Assembly (NCBI GenBank): GCA_937921695.1
Contig: CAKZTZ010000010.1
Coordinates: 1 to 62,680, forward strand
Length of the DNA: 62,680 bases
Direction of reading: 5' to 3'
Origin: an uncultured Sulfolobales archaeon
Lineage (GTDB): Archaea > Thermoproteota > Thermoprotei_A > Sulfolobales > Acidilobaceae
A program made the translations under genes and the position numbers. This document shows, in pieces, positions 25,108 through 33,747 of the stretch. The number at the start of each line of letters is the position of its first letter. Positions within the stretch are counted from its first letter, which is position 1. Below the pieces are notes generated by a model. That model was not told the origin of the DNA and made no database searches. It saw only the letters and a program-made list of their open reading frames with translations.

Positions 25108-26307
25108 TCATATCTTGAGGCCGAACGCTTGCCTCACAAGCTGCCTAGTTATCACTAGCCTTTGGATCTCGTTTGTACCCTCATATATTGTCGTTATTAT
25201 AGCGTCCCTCAAATACCTCTCTATCCCCGTCTCGAAGTCGACGCCGTAAGCTCCATGTATTTGTATAGCTTGCCTCGCTATCCACTCTGCAGCCTCCGTA
25301 GCATAAGCTTTAGCCAGGCTGGCGGCTACTAAGAACTCAGGCCTACCCTTGTCCGCCAGCGTTGCAGCCCAGTATGTTAGGAGCCGTGCCGCCTGGAGCC
25401 TCATATACATGTCAGCTATCTTCTCAGCTATAATCCCGTGCGCTATTATGGGGCTCCCGAAAGTCTCCCTTTGCAGGGCGTAGTTGAGGGCTTTCTCGAA
25501 AGCTGCCTGAGCTATCCCGACGCCTTGAGCTGCCACTCCTATCCTCGTGTGGTCATAAGTGTCCATGAGGACTTTGAAGCCTTCATTAACCTTGCCTACA
25601 ATGTTCTCCTCGGGAACCTTAACTTCATCTAGTATAACCTCGTAAGGCTGCTCCCCCCTCAACCCCATAACTCTAAACTGTTGGCCTATCTTAACGCCCG
25701 GCCAGTCTTTCTCCACTACGAAACAAGTTATCCCCCACCACCTCTTATCCGGGAGGGGGTCCTCAGTCCTAGCAGAAACTATGAAATAATCTGCTTCCCC
25801 AGCACCTGTTATGAACACTTTCCTCCCAGATAAGACGTAGCTCCCGTTAACTTTCCTAGCCCTACTCTGTATACTAGCAACATCACTACCAGCAACAGGC
25901 TCAGTGTTAGCGTGCGCAGCATTAGCCTCACCCCTAGCAACTGGAGGCACATACCTCCTCTTCAACTCTTCACTCCCAAACCTGAGAAGGGGGACTACAA
26001 AGAGGTCTCTCACACCCACAGTTACGCTCAAAGCAACACTAGCCCTAGAAAGCTCCTCAGTGAGAATAGAGCTCATAAGGAAGCCCCCGCCCTGACCCCC
26101 ATACTCTTCCGGTATGCCTACCCCAGTAAACCCCATGGCTATCATCTCCCTCTTAATATCCTCGGGGACGCTGTTAGACTCCTCTATCTCCCTCCACCTA
26201 GGCATAACTTTGTTCTCCACGAACTCCCTAACACTCTTCCTAAAAAGCTCGTGCTCCTCAGTTAACTCGACCTTGAAATCTTCAACGCTCCTGAAAGGGA
26301 AAACCAT
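25108..26307 (-). CDS. Acyl-CoA dehydrogenase
   Basis: A 399-residue FAD enzyme that oxidises acyl-CoA to enoyl-CoA. FAD-contact segment ITGAGEADYFIV, the AAQGVGIAQAAFEKALNYALQRETFG block, and the C-terminal YEGTNEIQRLVITRQL with the catalytic-base glutamate are all present. Full length. It stands alone, with no electron-transfer flavoprotein or thiolase genes nearby, so the substrate chain length cannot be told. Confidence 0.94.
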   Translation of the reverse strand: MVFPFRSVEDFKVELTEEHELFRKSVREFVENKVMPRWREIEESNSVPEDIKREMIAMGFTGVGIPEEYGGQGGGFLMSSILTEELSRASVALSVTVGVRDLFVVPLLRFGSEELKRRYVPPVARGEANAAHANTEPVAGSDVASIQSRARKVNGSYVLSGRKVFITGAGEADYFIVSARTEDPLPDKRWWGITCFVVEKDWPGVKIGQQFRVMGLRGEQPYEVILDEVKVPEENIVGKVNEGFKVLMDTYDHTRIGVAAQGVGIAQAAFEKALNYALQRETFGSPIIAHGIIAEKIADMYMRLQAARLLTYWAATLADKGRPEFLVAASLAKAYATEAAEWIARQAIQIHGAYGVDFETGIERYLRDAIITTIYEGTNEIQRLVITRQLVRQAFGLKI

Positions 26308-26368
26308 TCTTCATGCACCGGGGAACATAGTGTATGCGAGAATTTAAAAACATTCTAAAACACTGTTA

Positions 26369-27307
26369 TCAGCAGCCTTTAATATTCTCCATCTCTAAAT
26401 GCTCTATTATCTCCTTGAGACTCTCTATGATACTCCCACCTACATAGCCTGCTGTAACTCCGAGAACTTTGAGCCCCCTATTTTTAGCTTCCTCTCTAAG
26501 CCTTTCATCAAGCTTAGACATGGCTTCATGCTTATGGCTGTCGTGGCGATGATTGTCTGCTAAGCCTATGAAGACTATGATTCTACCCTTATCTTCGCTC
26601 TCCATAGCTTTTATAGCTGCTTCAATCCTCTCAGGGGACGGTGTTTCCGCGTATTCGAAGACCACGTACCATATGATTTCTATGCCGAGCCATTGTATGG
26701 CTGGCTGGAGTTCTGCGCTCGCTATTACTGCTTTGCAGCCTTTTAGGATGCCGGCGTGTTCTTTAATCTCATCTATCTCCTTCTTTACTTCAGCCAGCTT
26801 CTCTTCATAATATTTCTTCTTCTCAGGTCTTAGTTCAGCTAAGACTTTAACTATCTCTGATAGGATGACCTCTAAGTTCCTAGGATCATAGTAGGGTTCA
26901 TGGTAGTTGACCTTGTCTTCTCCCGGTAGCTTAGGTAGGATTAAGCCTTTGATGTCGAGTACGTTTATTAGCCTGGCTTTAACATCTCCCCTCTTGATGA
27001 GGCTTTCAACCTGCTTATCTACGTGAGTATGACCCATGCTGATTACTACATGGGCTGACTTTAGAACTTCAACATCCCTTGGCGTCAACTGTATCTCGTG
27101 GGGGTCCGCGCCTAAGCCTACAACATGTATGAAGTCGTCTTCTGCAAGTATTTTTCTAACGTCTTCTTGAATACCCGGGAATAATAAGACTACCCGGAGC
27201 CCTTTCTCCTCAACACTTTTAGGTAGGCTGTATATTATGGCTAAAGCCGTTAAAGCTAAGACTGCTAGGGCTAAAGCCGTTAAAGCTAGTTTCGAACCCG
27301 GCTTCAT
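26369..27307 (-). CDS. Metal-binding protein of a ZnuABC-like transporter
   Basis: About 312 residues from the ATG at 27307, which has AAGGA upstream; a GTG at 27313 is also open. An N-terminal membrane anchor (1-25) is followed by the cluster A-I/ZnuA fold with candidate metal ligands in LGADPHEIQLTPRD, MGHTHVD and NYHEPYY. A His-rich stretch DNHRHDSHKHEAM lies near residue 255. It captures Zn, Mn or Ni outside the membrane. Divergent from the matching ATPase, permease and NikR-like regulator. Its signal segment contains an exact 20-base direct repeat. Confidence 0.9.
   Translation of the reverse strand: MKPGSKLALTALALAVLALTALAIIYSLPKSVEEKGLRVVLLFPGIQEDVRKILAEDDFIHVVGLGADPHEIQLTPRDVEVLKSAHVVISMGHTHVDKQVESLIKRGDVKARLINVLDIKGLILPKLPGEDKVNYHEPYYDPRNLEVILSEIVKVLAELRPEKKKYYEEKLAEVKKEIDEIKEHAGILKGCKAVIASAELQPAIQWLGIEIIWYVVFEYAETPSPERIEAAIKAMESEDKGRIIVFIGLADNHRHDSHKHEAMSKLDERLREEAKNRGLKVLGVTAGYVGGSIIESLKEIIEHLEMENIKGC
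27239..27288. repeat. 20-bp direct repeat in a signal-peptide coding region
   Basis: GGCTAAAGCCGTTAAAGCTA occurs exactly at 27239-27258 and 27269-27288, a 30-base period. It encodes the repeated ALTALAL part of the hydrophobic anchor of the metal-binding protein, so slippage here would lengthen or shorten the anchor by ten residues. Confidence 0.8.
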
Positions 27308-27472
27308 GTGCACATCCTTAATAGAACTTTATGTAAAACGTGCACTTAAATACTTCAATATATAGAGGTTATATTAAGCTCGGACAGCCAAACATACTGA
27401 GGAAGGTGCTCCCATGTGGATAGTGCACAGCAGCACGCTAATACTATAAACGTTAGAGTTGAAAGCGTGCAC
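27308..27472. promoter_or_regulatory. Four GTGCAC palindromes over divergent metal-transport promoters
   Basis: GTGCAC occurs at 27308-27313, 27340-27345, 27423-27428 and 27467-27472. The first two flank the start region of the metal-binding-protein gene; the last two lie at the beginning of the ATPase gene. TATA-like boxes are AGTATTTAAG toward the binding protein (about 27344-27353 on the complement) and GGTTATATTAAG toward the ATPase (about 27367-27378). The sites may be operators for the NikR-like protein encoded in the same operon. Confidence 0.4.
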
Positions 27473-28183
27473 GTAAACTATGGGCCGGTCAAGGCCCTAG
27501 AAGATGTTAGTTTAGAGCTCAAGAGCCCCGGGATAGTTCAAGTACTCGGCCCTAACGGGGCTGGGAAGTCGACTTTATTCAAAGTCATAGCCGGTATTAT
27601 TAAACCCTCCACCGGAAAAGTTTACGTTAACGGGGTTGAAGTCACAGGTAGTCCTGAAGTCGCAGGGCGGTTCATAGCATATATGCCCCAGTCTAACGAG
27701 CCCCCCAAATGGTCTACTCTAACAGTATGGGAATATGTTGAGACAGCAGCTTCTATAAAAACACTTAAATGGCCCAGAATCAAACCCTCAAAGGTTAAAA
27801 GTATAGTGGAAAACTGTCTAAACACGGTCGGGCTCCCAGAAAGCCTTTGGAGAGCTAGGCTCAGCGAGCTTAGCGGCGGCAACTATCAAAGGGCTAACCT
27901 CGCCAGGACACTCATAGGGGGGGCCCCTGTGATCCTCCTAGATGAACCACTAGCCTCTGTAGATCCTGAAGGTAGGGTCTCCCTAGCCGGGACTCTCGCA
28001 AGCCTAGCCAGGGGGAAGCTCATAGTTGTTTCAAGCCACGACCCCCACCCTCTACTAGAGCATACGAAGCTCATTATACTGTTGAATAAGAAGCTTATAG
28101 CTATGGGGGACCCTGATAGTGTTTTGAGAGCTTACACGCCTCAAACCTTATACTCCTACTGGGTGGCTGAGCATGGGCACTAA
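27416..28183 (+). CDS. ZnuC-like metal ABC transporter ATPase
   Basis: A 255-residue nucleotide-binding subunit. It has Walker A GPNGAGKST, Q-loop around YMPQSNEPPKW, a degenerate signature LSGGNYQRANLAR, Walker B VILLDEPLASVDPEG and H-loop VVSSHDPHP. The GTG start follows GGAAGGTG. Its end overlaps the permease by 11 bases. It powers metal uptake together with the divergent binding protein. Confidence 0.93.
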   Translation: MDSAQQHANTINVRVESVHVNYGPVKALEDVSLELKSPGIVQVLGPNGAGKSTLFKVIAGIIKPSTGKVYVNGVEVTGSPEVAGRFIAYMPQSNEPPKWSTLTVWEYVETAASIKTLKWPRIKPSKVKSIVENCLNTVGLPESLWRARLSELSGGNYQRANLARTLIGGAPVILLDEPLASVDPEGRVSLAGTLASLARGKLIVVSSHDPHPLLEHTKLIILLNKKLIAMGDPDSVLRAYTPQTLYSYWVAEHGH

Positions 28184-29042
28184 GTATGTTGTCTTAGTTT
28201 TAACTATAGCTTCCATAGCTTTAATGATGTTCATCCCCAAAGCCTACTGGTTCCTAAGCTATGGCAGTATCCTAGCTTTGATAGGCTCGGCGCTGGCTTT
28301 CGGGTCTGTAAGCGCCCTAGTGGCTGCTAGGGGCCTCTATTTCCTAGCTCATGTTACCCCTCACGCCGCCCTCCTAGCTATTCCCTTAGCTTTCCTTGCT
28401 TCCCTTTGGCTTGGGGGAGGTCATGGTTTAATAGCCGCCCTGGTTACTGTAGGGCTCCTTCTAGCTGCTGGATATGCTATAGGTAGGGGTGTTAGTGGGG
28501 ATGTAGCGGCTTCTCTCCTAGCCTCGTTCACTGCTTCAGCCTCGGCGATCATATTATATGAGGCTCAGAGGCGTTTGGGGGCTGCTAGAGTCTCTTCTCT
28601 CATACTAGGGGATCCCTTGTTAGTGGGTCTGAGCGAGGGTGTTATAGGTTTAGCTTTGGGTTTAACTGTTTTCCTCATATCCCTGTCTGTAGCTAGGGAG
28701 GTTTTCTATATAGGGTTGAGTAGGGAGCTAGCCGCAGTTGAAGGGTTGAAAGTTGAAGTCTACGATTTCACATTATACACGTTGATAGCCTTGACAACTG
28801 TAACTATGCTAGGCATAGTTGGATTCCTGGTGGCGAGCATACTCATACTACTACCGGGAGCCATAGCCTCAATATTCTCCCGGGGGAGTATTGAAACCCT
28901 AACAGCTTCCGTAGCTATAGCTCTAGCAGCTTCAGCCGCAGGGTTAACAGGCGGGCTAGCACTAAACATATCACCCTCAGGCGCCATAGGGCTCACACTA
29001 GTAGTGCTCTACGCTATACTCAAGGTGGTTAAAGTTGGTTAA
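28173..29042 (+). CDS. ZnuB-like metal ABC transporter permease
   Basis: A 289-residue integral membrane protein of the ABC-3 family with eight or nine helices. The conserved RGVSGDVAASLLASF and LSRELAAVEGLKVEVYDF cytoplasmic segments are present. Start and end overlap the neighbouring genes by 11 and 8 bases, so ATPase, permease and regulator are translated as a coupled unit. Confidence 0.92.
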   Translation: MGTKYVVLVLTIASIALMMFIPKAYWFLSYGSILALIGSALAFGSVSALVAARGLYFLAHVTPHAALLAIPLAFLASLWLGGGHGLIAALVTVGLLLAAGYAIGRGVSGDVAASLLASFTASASAIILYEAQRRLGAARVSSLILGDPLLVGLSEGVIGLALGLTVFLISLSVAREVFYIGLSRELAAVEGLKVEVYDFTLYTLIALTTVTMLGIVGFLVASILILLPGAIASIFSRGSIETLTASVAIALAASAAGLTGGLALNISPSGAIGLTLVVLYAILKVVKVG

Positions 29043-29418
29043 GAGGAGGTTCGGGGTCAGCATAAGCGGGGAGCTAGCTGATAGGCTGGACGAGCTGGCT
29101 AAAGCCCTAGAAGTGGATAGGAGCAACCTCGTAGAAGCAGCCCTTAGGAGCATGGTGGGGGAGTATGCGCACCACCTTGTAAGCCACGAGTGCTCAGCCC
29201 TTATAGCCCTAATATGCTCGGAGGAGGCTAGCATAGGAGATATAGTTGGAGGGTTCAGCGACATAAAAATCACACACCTGCACGACCATAAAGAGGGGAG
29301 ATGCAACCAGATAATAATAGCTATAGGGCAGAGCACGAGAATAGCGGAGCTCTACGCGAAACTCAACAAAATAAGGAAATGCAAAGCCAAATACATAGCT
29401 TTACACGAAGAGCCTTAA
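29035..29418 (+). CDS. NikR-like ribbon-helix-helix metal regulator
   Basis: 127 residues. The N-terminal ribbon-helix-helix (RRFGVSISGELADRLDELAKALEVDRSNLVEAALRS split over about 3-40) binds DNA as a dimer. The C-terminal ACT-like domain has a THLHDH...RC pattern equivalent to the His/His/Cys metal site of NikR. It probably represses the metal transporter in response to nickel or another metal. Linked to a Znu-type rather than a Nik-type transporter, so the metal is uncertain. The TTG start lies inside the end of the permease gene. Confidence 0.88.
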   Translation: MVKRRFGVSISGELADRLDELAKALEVDRSNLVEAALRSMVGEYAHHLVSHECSALIALICSEEASIGDIVGGFSDIKITHLHDHKEGRCNQIIIAIGQSTRIAELYAKLNKIRKCKAKYIALHEEP

Positions 29419-29533
29419 CCCAAACCTCCTATAAGAGCGGAAGCTAAACCCTCCCCTGGGGGCTGGAACGTTCAAGGCCCTACTAATAATAGGGGTCTCG
29501 GGGATAACGGCCATCTGGGCCTACTATGAGGCC

Positions 29534-30556
29534 TTGCTAGCGTCAACTTTAACCGGGGGGTTAAAAGAGGGGGTTTACGCTGCAGCCCTAGGAGCCTTCG
29601 GCGTGACTGTAGCTGGTCTCTCTAGAATATTCATCCTCAAGTCTCCAGCGTTTGAGTCTAGAAGGCTGACCCTCGCGCTAGCTGTAGTTTTCTCCCTAGC
29701 CTCCCTAGCCCCTAAAGTTTTAATAGGCGGGCCTCTGGGGGCTCTCCTATCCTATATTTTAGCCTCTGCAGCTTACGGCCTAGCCTCAGCCACAGTATTC
29801 TCAACAATACTATATGATGTAGACTATGGGGAGTGGAGGAGGGCCCTAGTGAGCCTAGCTAGTGTAACTTCAGCCCTAACACTATCACTCATAATAATAT
29901 GGCTTACCCTCAAAATAGACCTGACAGCACCCCTAACAATAGCTTTCTCAACAATAACCCTAGCCTCAACACTGAAAACCCAGAAACAACTAATACCGAG
30001 CTTGACACTGAAAAACCTGGAAATACTATCAGACATAATAGCCTTCAAGAGAAACCCTGAAACCTACAAACAATGGGAACGTGAAACCCTAAAACTAACA
30101 CTACTCCTAGGAGCCCTAGGAGCCCTAAAAATAACAGTACTAGCAAAAGCAGCCCCAGAACACGGAATACTAAACTGCCTAACAGCATACTCAGCAGGAA
30201 CCCTAACAGCAACAATACTAGCACACATAGCAATGAAACCCAGAATAGCCGTAATACTAGCATTAACAACACTAACAACAACACTAGCAATAGAAAACAC
30301 ACTATTAAAACTACTATTAATAGCCCTAACAATAACATACACAAGCCTAACAATAACAATAGAAACACTAGAAAACAAGCCAAAAACAATAAACAAAATA
30401 ATGATAGCAACGGGAGCAGCAACAACAATAGGAGCAGCAACAACAGGAACACTATCACTACTCAAAATAAAACAAGCCACAATAATAACAATAATAATAG
30501 CAACAGCAATAATAATAACAGCAATAATAGAAACAAAAAAGAAAAAATGGGAATAA
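29534..30556 (+). CDS. Polytopic membrane protein of unknown function
   Basis: 340 residues from a TTG; about nine or ten membrane helices and a KKKKWE end. The frame stays open upstream to at least 29455 without a normal start codon. The last 450 bases are extreme in composition: the coding strand is almost only A and C (ACA, ATA, CTA, GCA, AAA codons), so long antisense open frames appear but are not genes. It ends 9 bases from the convergent pilin gene. I do not recognise the family. Confidence 0.65.
   Translation: MLASTLTGGLKEGVYAAALGAFGVTVAGLSRIFILKSPAFESRRLTLALAVVFSLASLAPKVLIGGPLGALLSYILASAAYGLASATVFSTILYDVDYGEWRRALVSLASVTSALTLSLIIIWLTLKIDLTAPLTIAFSTITLASTLKTQKQLIPSLTLKNLEILSDIIAFKRNPETYKQWERETLKLTLLLGALGALKITVLAKAAPEHGILNCLTAYSAGTLTATILAHIAMKPRIAVILALTTLTTTLAIENTLLKLLLIALTITYTSLTITIETLENKPKTINKIMIATGAATTIGAATTGTLSLLKIKQATIITIIIATAIIITAIIETKKKKWE
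30528..30550 (-). terminator. T-rich terminator of the pilin gene
   Basis: Past the pilin stop, the complement strand shows several T-runs (TTTTTTC, TTTTTTG), the usual archaeal U-tract signal. It lies inside the end of the convergent membrane-protein gene. Confidence 0.4.
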
Positions 30557-30565
30557 AAACCTAGC

Positions 30566-30985
30566 CTAACCGCTAGCGGCAGTAACCTGAGTTAGATAAG
30601 TATTGCCCGCTTCAGTCATAACCCTAACAGTATAAGTAGCCCCCGGAGTAGCAGTTTGACCTACATTACACGTTATCGTTGTTAACTCGCCAACCTTCAC
30701 TGTAGTTTTATTTTGGAGAGTACATTTGCCCAGTCCGTCGACTCTAACTTCTATTATTTTAGCGTCTTTTGATCCTTCATTCTTTACTGTTAAGTTCAGC
30801 TGACTCTCATTCTGATTACCCACCAGGGTGGCGTTTGGGTATATTTTTAGTGATTCTGCTCCTCCCATGCCTCCCCATAGTCCCATTAGCCATCCTGCTA
30901 TTGCTATTCCTATTGCTATTGTTACTGCTATTAGGATTACTGTGGCTATTATTGGGCTTATTCCTTTTTTGGCTTTCATTTTCAT
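30566..30985 (-). CDS. Archaeal type IV pilin
   Basis: A 139-residue structural pilin. Class III signal MKMKAKKG is followed by the hydrophobic assembly helix ISPIIATVILIAVTIAIGIA; cleavage by a PibD-type peptidase is expected after Gly8. The head domain (about 40-139) is beta-rich with NxS/T sites (NES, NLT, NKT), so it is probably glycosylated. The subunit would be assembled by an ATPase/TadC pair such as that at 20594-25060. It has its own promoter (TTAAATAAGG at about 31062-31071) and an A-rich leader with GAGGGGC before the ATG. Confidence 0.93.
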   Translation of the reverse strand: MKMKAKKGISPIIATVILIAVTIAIGIAIAGWLMGLWGGMGGAESLKIYPNATLVGNQNESQLNLTVKNEGSKDAKIIEVRVDGLGKCTLQNKTTVKVGELTTITCNVGQTATPGATYTVRVMTEAGNTYLTQVTAASG

Positions 30986-31061
30986 GCCCCTCTGCCTTTT
31001 TGTTTAGTGTTGTCTGGGGGGTTTGATTTTCAATTTACTTGTTTCTGTTTTTCTTTTGCTC

Positions 31062-31071
31062 TCCTTATTTA
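31062..31071 (-). promoter_or_regulatory. TATA box of the pilin gene
   Basis: The complement reads TTAAATAAGG, leaving a leader of roughly 50 bases that is A-rich and ends in GAGGGGC before the ATG. The separate promoter allows pilin output far above that of the acylase gene upstream. Confidence 0.45.
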
Positions 31072-31087
31072 ACCTTCTATTTATTGT

Positions 31088-33634
31088 TTATTCTCCTTTG
31101 ATTGTTAGTGTTTTTAGCGTGTCTCCCGGTTTTTCTCCTATTTTTATTTCCTTGTATTGTCCTGTTGTCCAGTATTGTTTGTACTGGTTTTGGTAGTGGG
31201 GGGAGTGTGGGTTTCCATGTGTTCCTCCTGGTAGTGCTGCGTTTAGTGTTTTTGTTGATAGGTCGCTCGCCAGCCTTATGCTTGCCCCGCTTTTTACTGG
31301 GGCTCCTGTTTTGGGGTCTAGTGTTGTGGGGGATGCTGGGTTTACACTGTATGGTCCTCCTCCCGCCTCTTTTTTCTCGTAGTTGAATGTTTTCAGTATT
31401 GGGTGTTCTGGGCTGTAGTAGTGTAGTTTCCCGTATTTCCATGTTTTATATTCTCCTGTTCCATAGTATTGTTTTAATAGTTCTAGGGCTTCTCTCAGAG
31501 TTTCCAGTGCTAGTTTCTCGGCCTCGCCCCTCGCAATATACTTCTCTGCTTTCGCGCTGCCCGCGAGATAGTCTTTGAGGAGTTTCTCTGCGAGTTCAAG
31601 CCTGAAGAACCCTATGTTACGCTCGCTTCCATAGATTTTAGCCCAGAGGCTCGCCCGGAACTTCCAGGTCCAGGCTAGCGCTATGCTCGGCTCCCAGTTA
31701 TCCGGGCTCGTGGGGGCTCCCCGGGATATCCATTCTTCTAGGGCTTTAACTATTTCCCCGAGTTCTCCTCCGGCGCCCCTGGCGAGCTTTAATAGTATTA
31801 TAGTGTAAGTGTCGAGGCTAAGGTCTTTGCCCGTATCTGTCTGGACGCTCATAACATCTTCAAGGCTGAGCTTACCTTTAGCCTTCAACTTCTCCCCCAG
31901 CAACTCTAGTATCCTGTCTTGTCTGAACCTGTCCGCCCAGTTCCAGCCTATGAATTTCCCGCATTCCCCGTCGAAGGGTTTAGAGTTGGCTGTAACTATG
32001 AAGGGTCTGGGGGGGTTGAAGATTATGGGGAGGGCTCCATAGTTTATGAGGCCAGCCCATTCACCTTCACCCCTACTACCATTATATGGTAGGAAGCCCC
32101 TGTTTTCGACCTTGAAACCTTCTATGTTGAAAACAGGCGTGTTCACCCTTAGGGGGTAGGCTCCGACAGGAGAGTAAGCTATGTTACCGTCAGCATCTGC
32201 TACTACAAAGTTCTGTATTGGGGCTGTGAAATACTTCTGAGCTTTTAGAGCGTCGACAACGCTCCGAGCCCTGTTAAGCTCCCATATGAACGCTAGCTCG
32301 AGGCTGGGCGCCGCCCCAGTGAAGGCTACAGCATACCGTTCTCCCTCCTCCTCTATAACAGGCCCGTGCACAGTCTCCAGGACTCTGAGCTCCCTAGACT
32401 CTATTCTCCTAGCTTGGGGATCCCACACTTTAATAATTTCAACTCTAACTTTCGCCTCTAGCCATTCACCCTTATAATAGTATCTTGTGCCGTCCCACTT
32501 ATAATAGTAGAAGTCGGTGAAATCCCCCATGACGTTAGTGAAGCCCCAAGCAATCCTCTCATTCCTACCAATAACCACTACTGGAGCCCCAGCTATCGTG
32601 ACCCCTGCAACTTTAACGTTGGGGGTCTCAATGTGGACTAGCACCCAGAGGCTGGGGGCTGTGAGGGCTAGGTGGGGGTCGTTGGCAACTATAGGCTTCC
32701 CGCTCACAGTATATGCGCCGCCCACAATCCAGTTGTTGGAGGCTTTAAGGCCTGAGAAGAGCCTTAAGGGCTCCCCAGCCCTCCAGAGGAAGTTGAGGGT
32801 TTTAGAGGAGTTCACACCATTGGAAGCCCCGCCTATGATGGTGGGGGACTCTAAGATCTGGGCTGTTCTTGTTAAGCCTGTAACCTCACCCCACTTGACT
32901 GTTTCCGCACAGTAAGCTTGGGGGGTTGTCAGACTCCTGTTGACTATGTCTAGGTCTACTAGCACGTTTAAACCCCACTTTCTTACTAGCTCGTTCACCA
33001 CTAGGTCGTCAGTATCCCATGCTAGCATCATAGTGAAAAGTTTCTGTATAGCCACTACATCCTCAGGCTTCCAAGGCTCCGGCTTCAAACCTAGCAATCT
33101 ATACTCTGGAGGCAAGTCTCTATCTTTCAAACCCATTATGTAATCGTTGAAGCCCCTAACAAAATATTTTATGAGGTTCGCGAGCCTCGAAAGCTCCGGG
33201 TCCCCGCTCTCAGCTACTAGCCGCCAAGACTCCCCTATAGCGTCGTCCAAGTTCAGAGTCCTCATAAGCCTGTCACTCTCAAAAGCAGCCCCGCCGACGA
33301 GCTCAGAGAGTTTACCCTGAGGGAGCCTCCTTAGAAGGTCGGCCTGGAACAGCCTGGTAGAAGCCATGATGTAGCCAAGAGCGTAAACACTAGCCTCATC
33401 TGTAGAGGCGAAAATATGGGGGACCCCATCACTATCCCAGTATACCGTAGCTTCACCAGGCACCCCGGGAGCCCTTATAACCCCGGAAGGGAGCTCTGCA
33501 AACCCGCTACCCGCAACACCGTGGAAAGGGTCCAGGAACAGGCTTATGAGAGGTTGAAGGAGGGGCACAGCTAACATTAAGATGACTATGAAAACTAAAA
33601 GTGGGACAGCCATAGTCTTCAGTCTAGAGCCCAA
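31088..33634 (-). CDS. Penicillin acylase family (S45) Ntn-hydrolase
   Basis: An 848-residue precursor with an N-terminal membrane or signal segment (about 8-30). The family splits itself into alpha and beta chains; the expected new N-terminus and nucleophile is Ser299 in ASNNWIVGG, followed by VANDPHLAL, SGKPI and GAPVVVIGRNERIAWGFTNV. It works outside the membrane and hydrolyses amide bonds, in relatives of penicillins or acyl-homoserine lactones. The natural substrate in a hyperthermophile is unknown. The C-terminus is low in G and T, in line with the window-wide gradient. Confidence 0.9.
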   Translation of the reverse strand: MGSRLKTMAVPLLVFIVILMLAVPLLQPLISLFLDPFHGVAGSGFAELPSGVIRAPGVPGEATVYWDSDGVPHIFASTDEASVYALGYIMASTRLFQADLLRRLPQGKLSELVGGAAFESDRLMRTLNLDDAIGESWRLVAESGDPELSRLANLIKYFVRGFNDYIMGLKDRDLPPEYRLLGLKPEPWKPEDVVAIQKLFTMMLAWDTDDLVVNELVRKWGLNVLVDLDIVNRSLTTPQAYCAETVKWGEVTGLTRTAQILESPTIIGGASNGVNSSKTLNFLWRAGEPLRLFSGLKASNNWIVGGAYTVSGKPIVANDPHLALTAPSLWVLVHIETPNVKVAGVTIAGAPVVVIGRNERIAWGFTNVMGDFTDFYYYKWDGTRYYYKGEWLEAKVRVEIIKVWDPQARRIESRELRVLETVHGPVIEEEGERYAVAFTGAAPSLELAFIWELNRARSVVDALKAQKYFTAPIQNFVVADADGNIAYSPVGAYPLRVNTPVFNIEGFKVENRGFLPYNGSRGEGEWAGLINYGALPIIFNPPRPFIVTANSKPFDGECGKFIGWNWADRFRQDRILELLGEKLKAKGKLSLEDVMSVQTDTGKDLSLDTYTIILLKLARGAGGELGEIVKALEEWISRGAPTSPDNWEPSIALAWTWKFRASLWAKIYGSERNIGFFRLELAEKLLKDYLAGSAKAEKYIARGEAEKLALETLREALELLKQYYGTGEYKTWKYGKLHYYSPEHPILKTFNYEKKEAGGGPYSVNPASPTTLDPKTGAPVKSGASIRLASDLSTKTLNAALPGGTHGNPHSPHYQNQYKQYWTTGQYKEIKIGEKPGDTLKTLTIKGE

Positions 33635-33747
33635 CAGCTAACACCATAATGGAAAGAGTTGAAAGAGAGATCCTAAATAACTGTTAACAGTAGGGTTAAA
33701 GTTAAAACTCCACTATTATATTAGTTTCAGCTTTAAACCTCCTATTG

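Noticed and set aside
30045-30480. Two Leu/Val-rich open frames antisense to the membrane protein tail
   Set aside because: They exist only because the sense strand is almost pure A/C; the complement then lacks stop codons.
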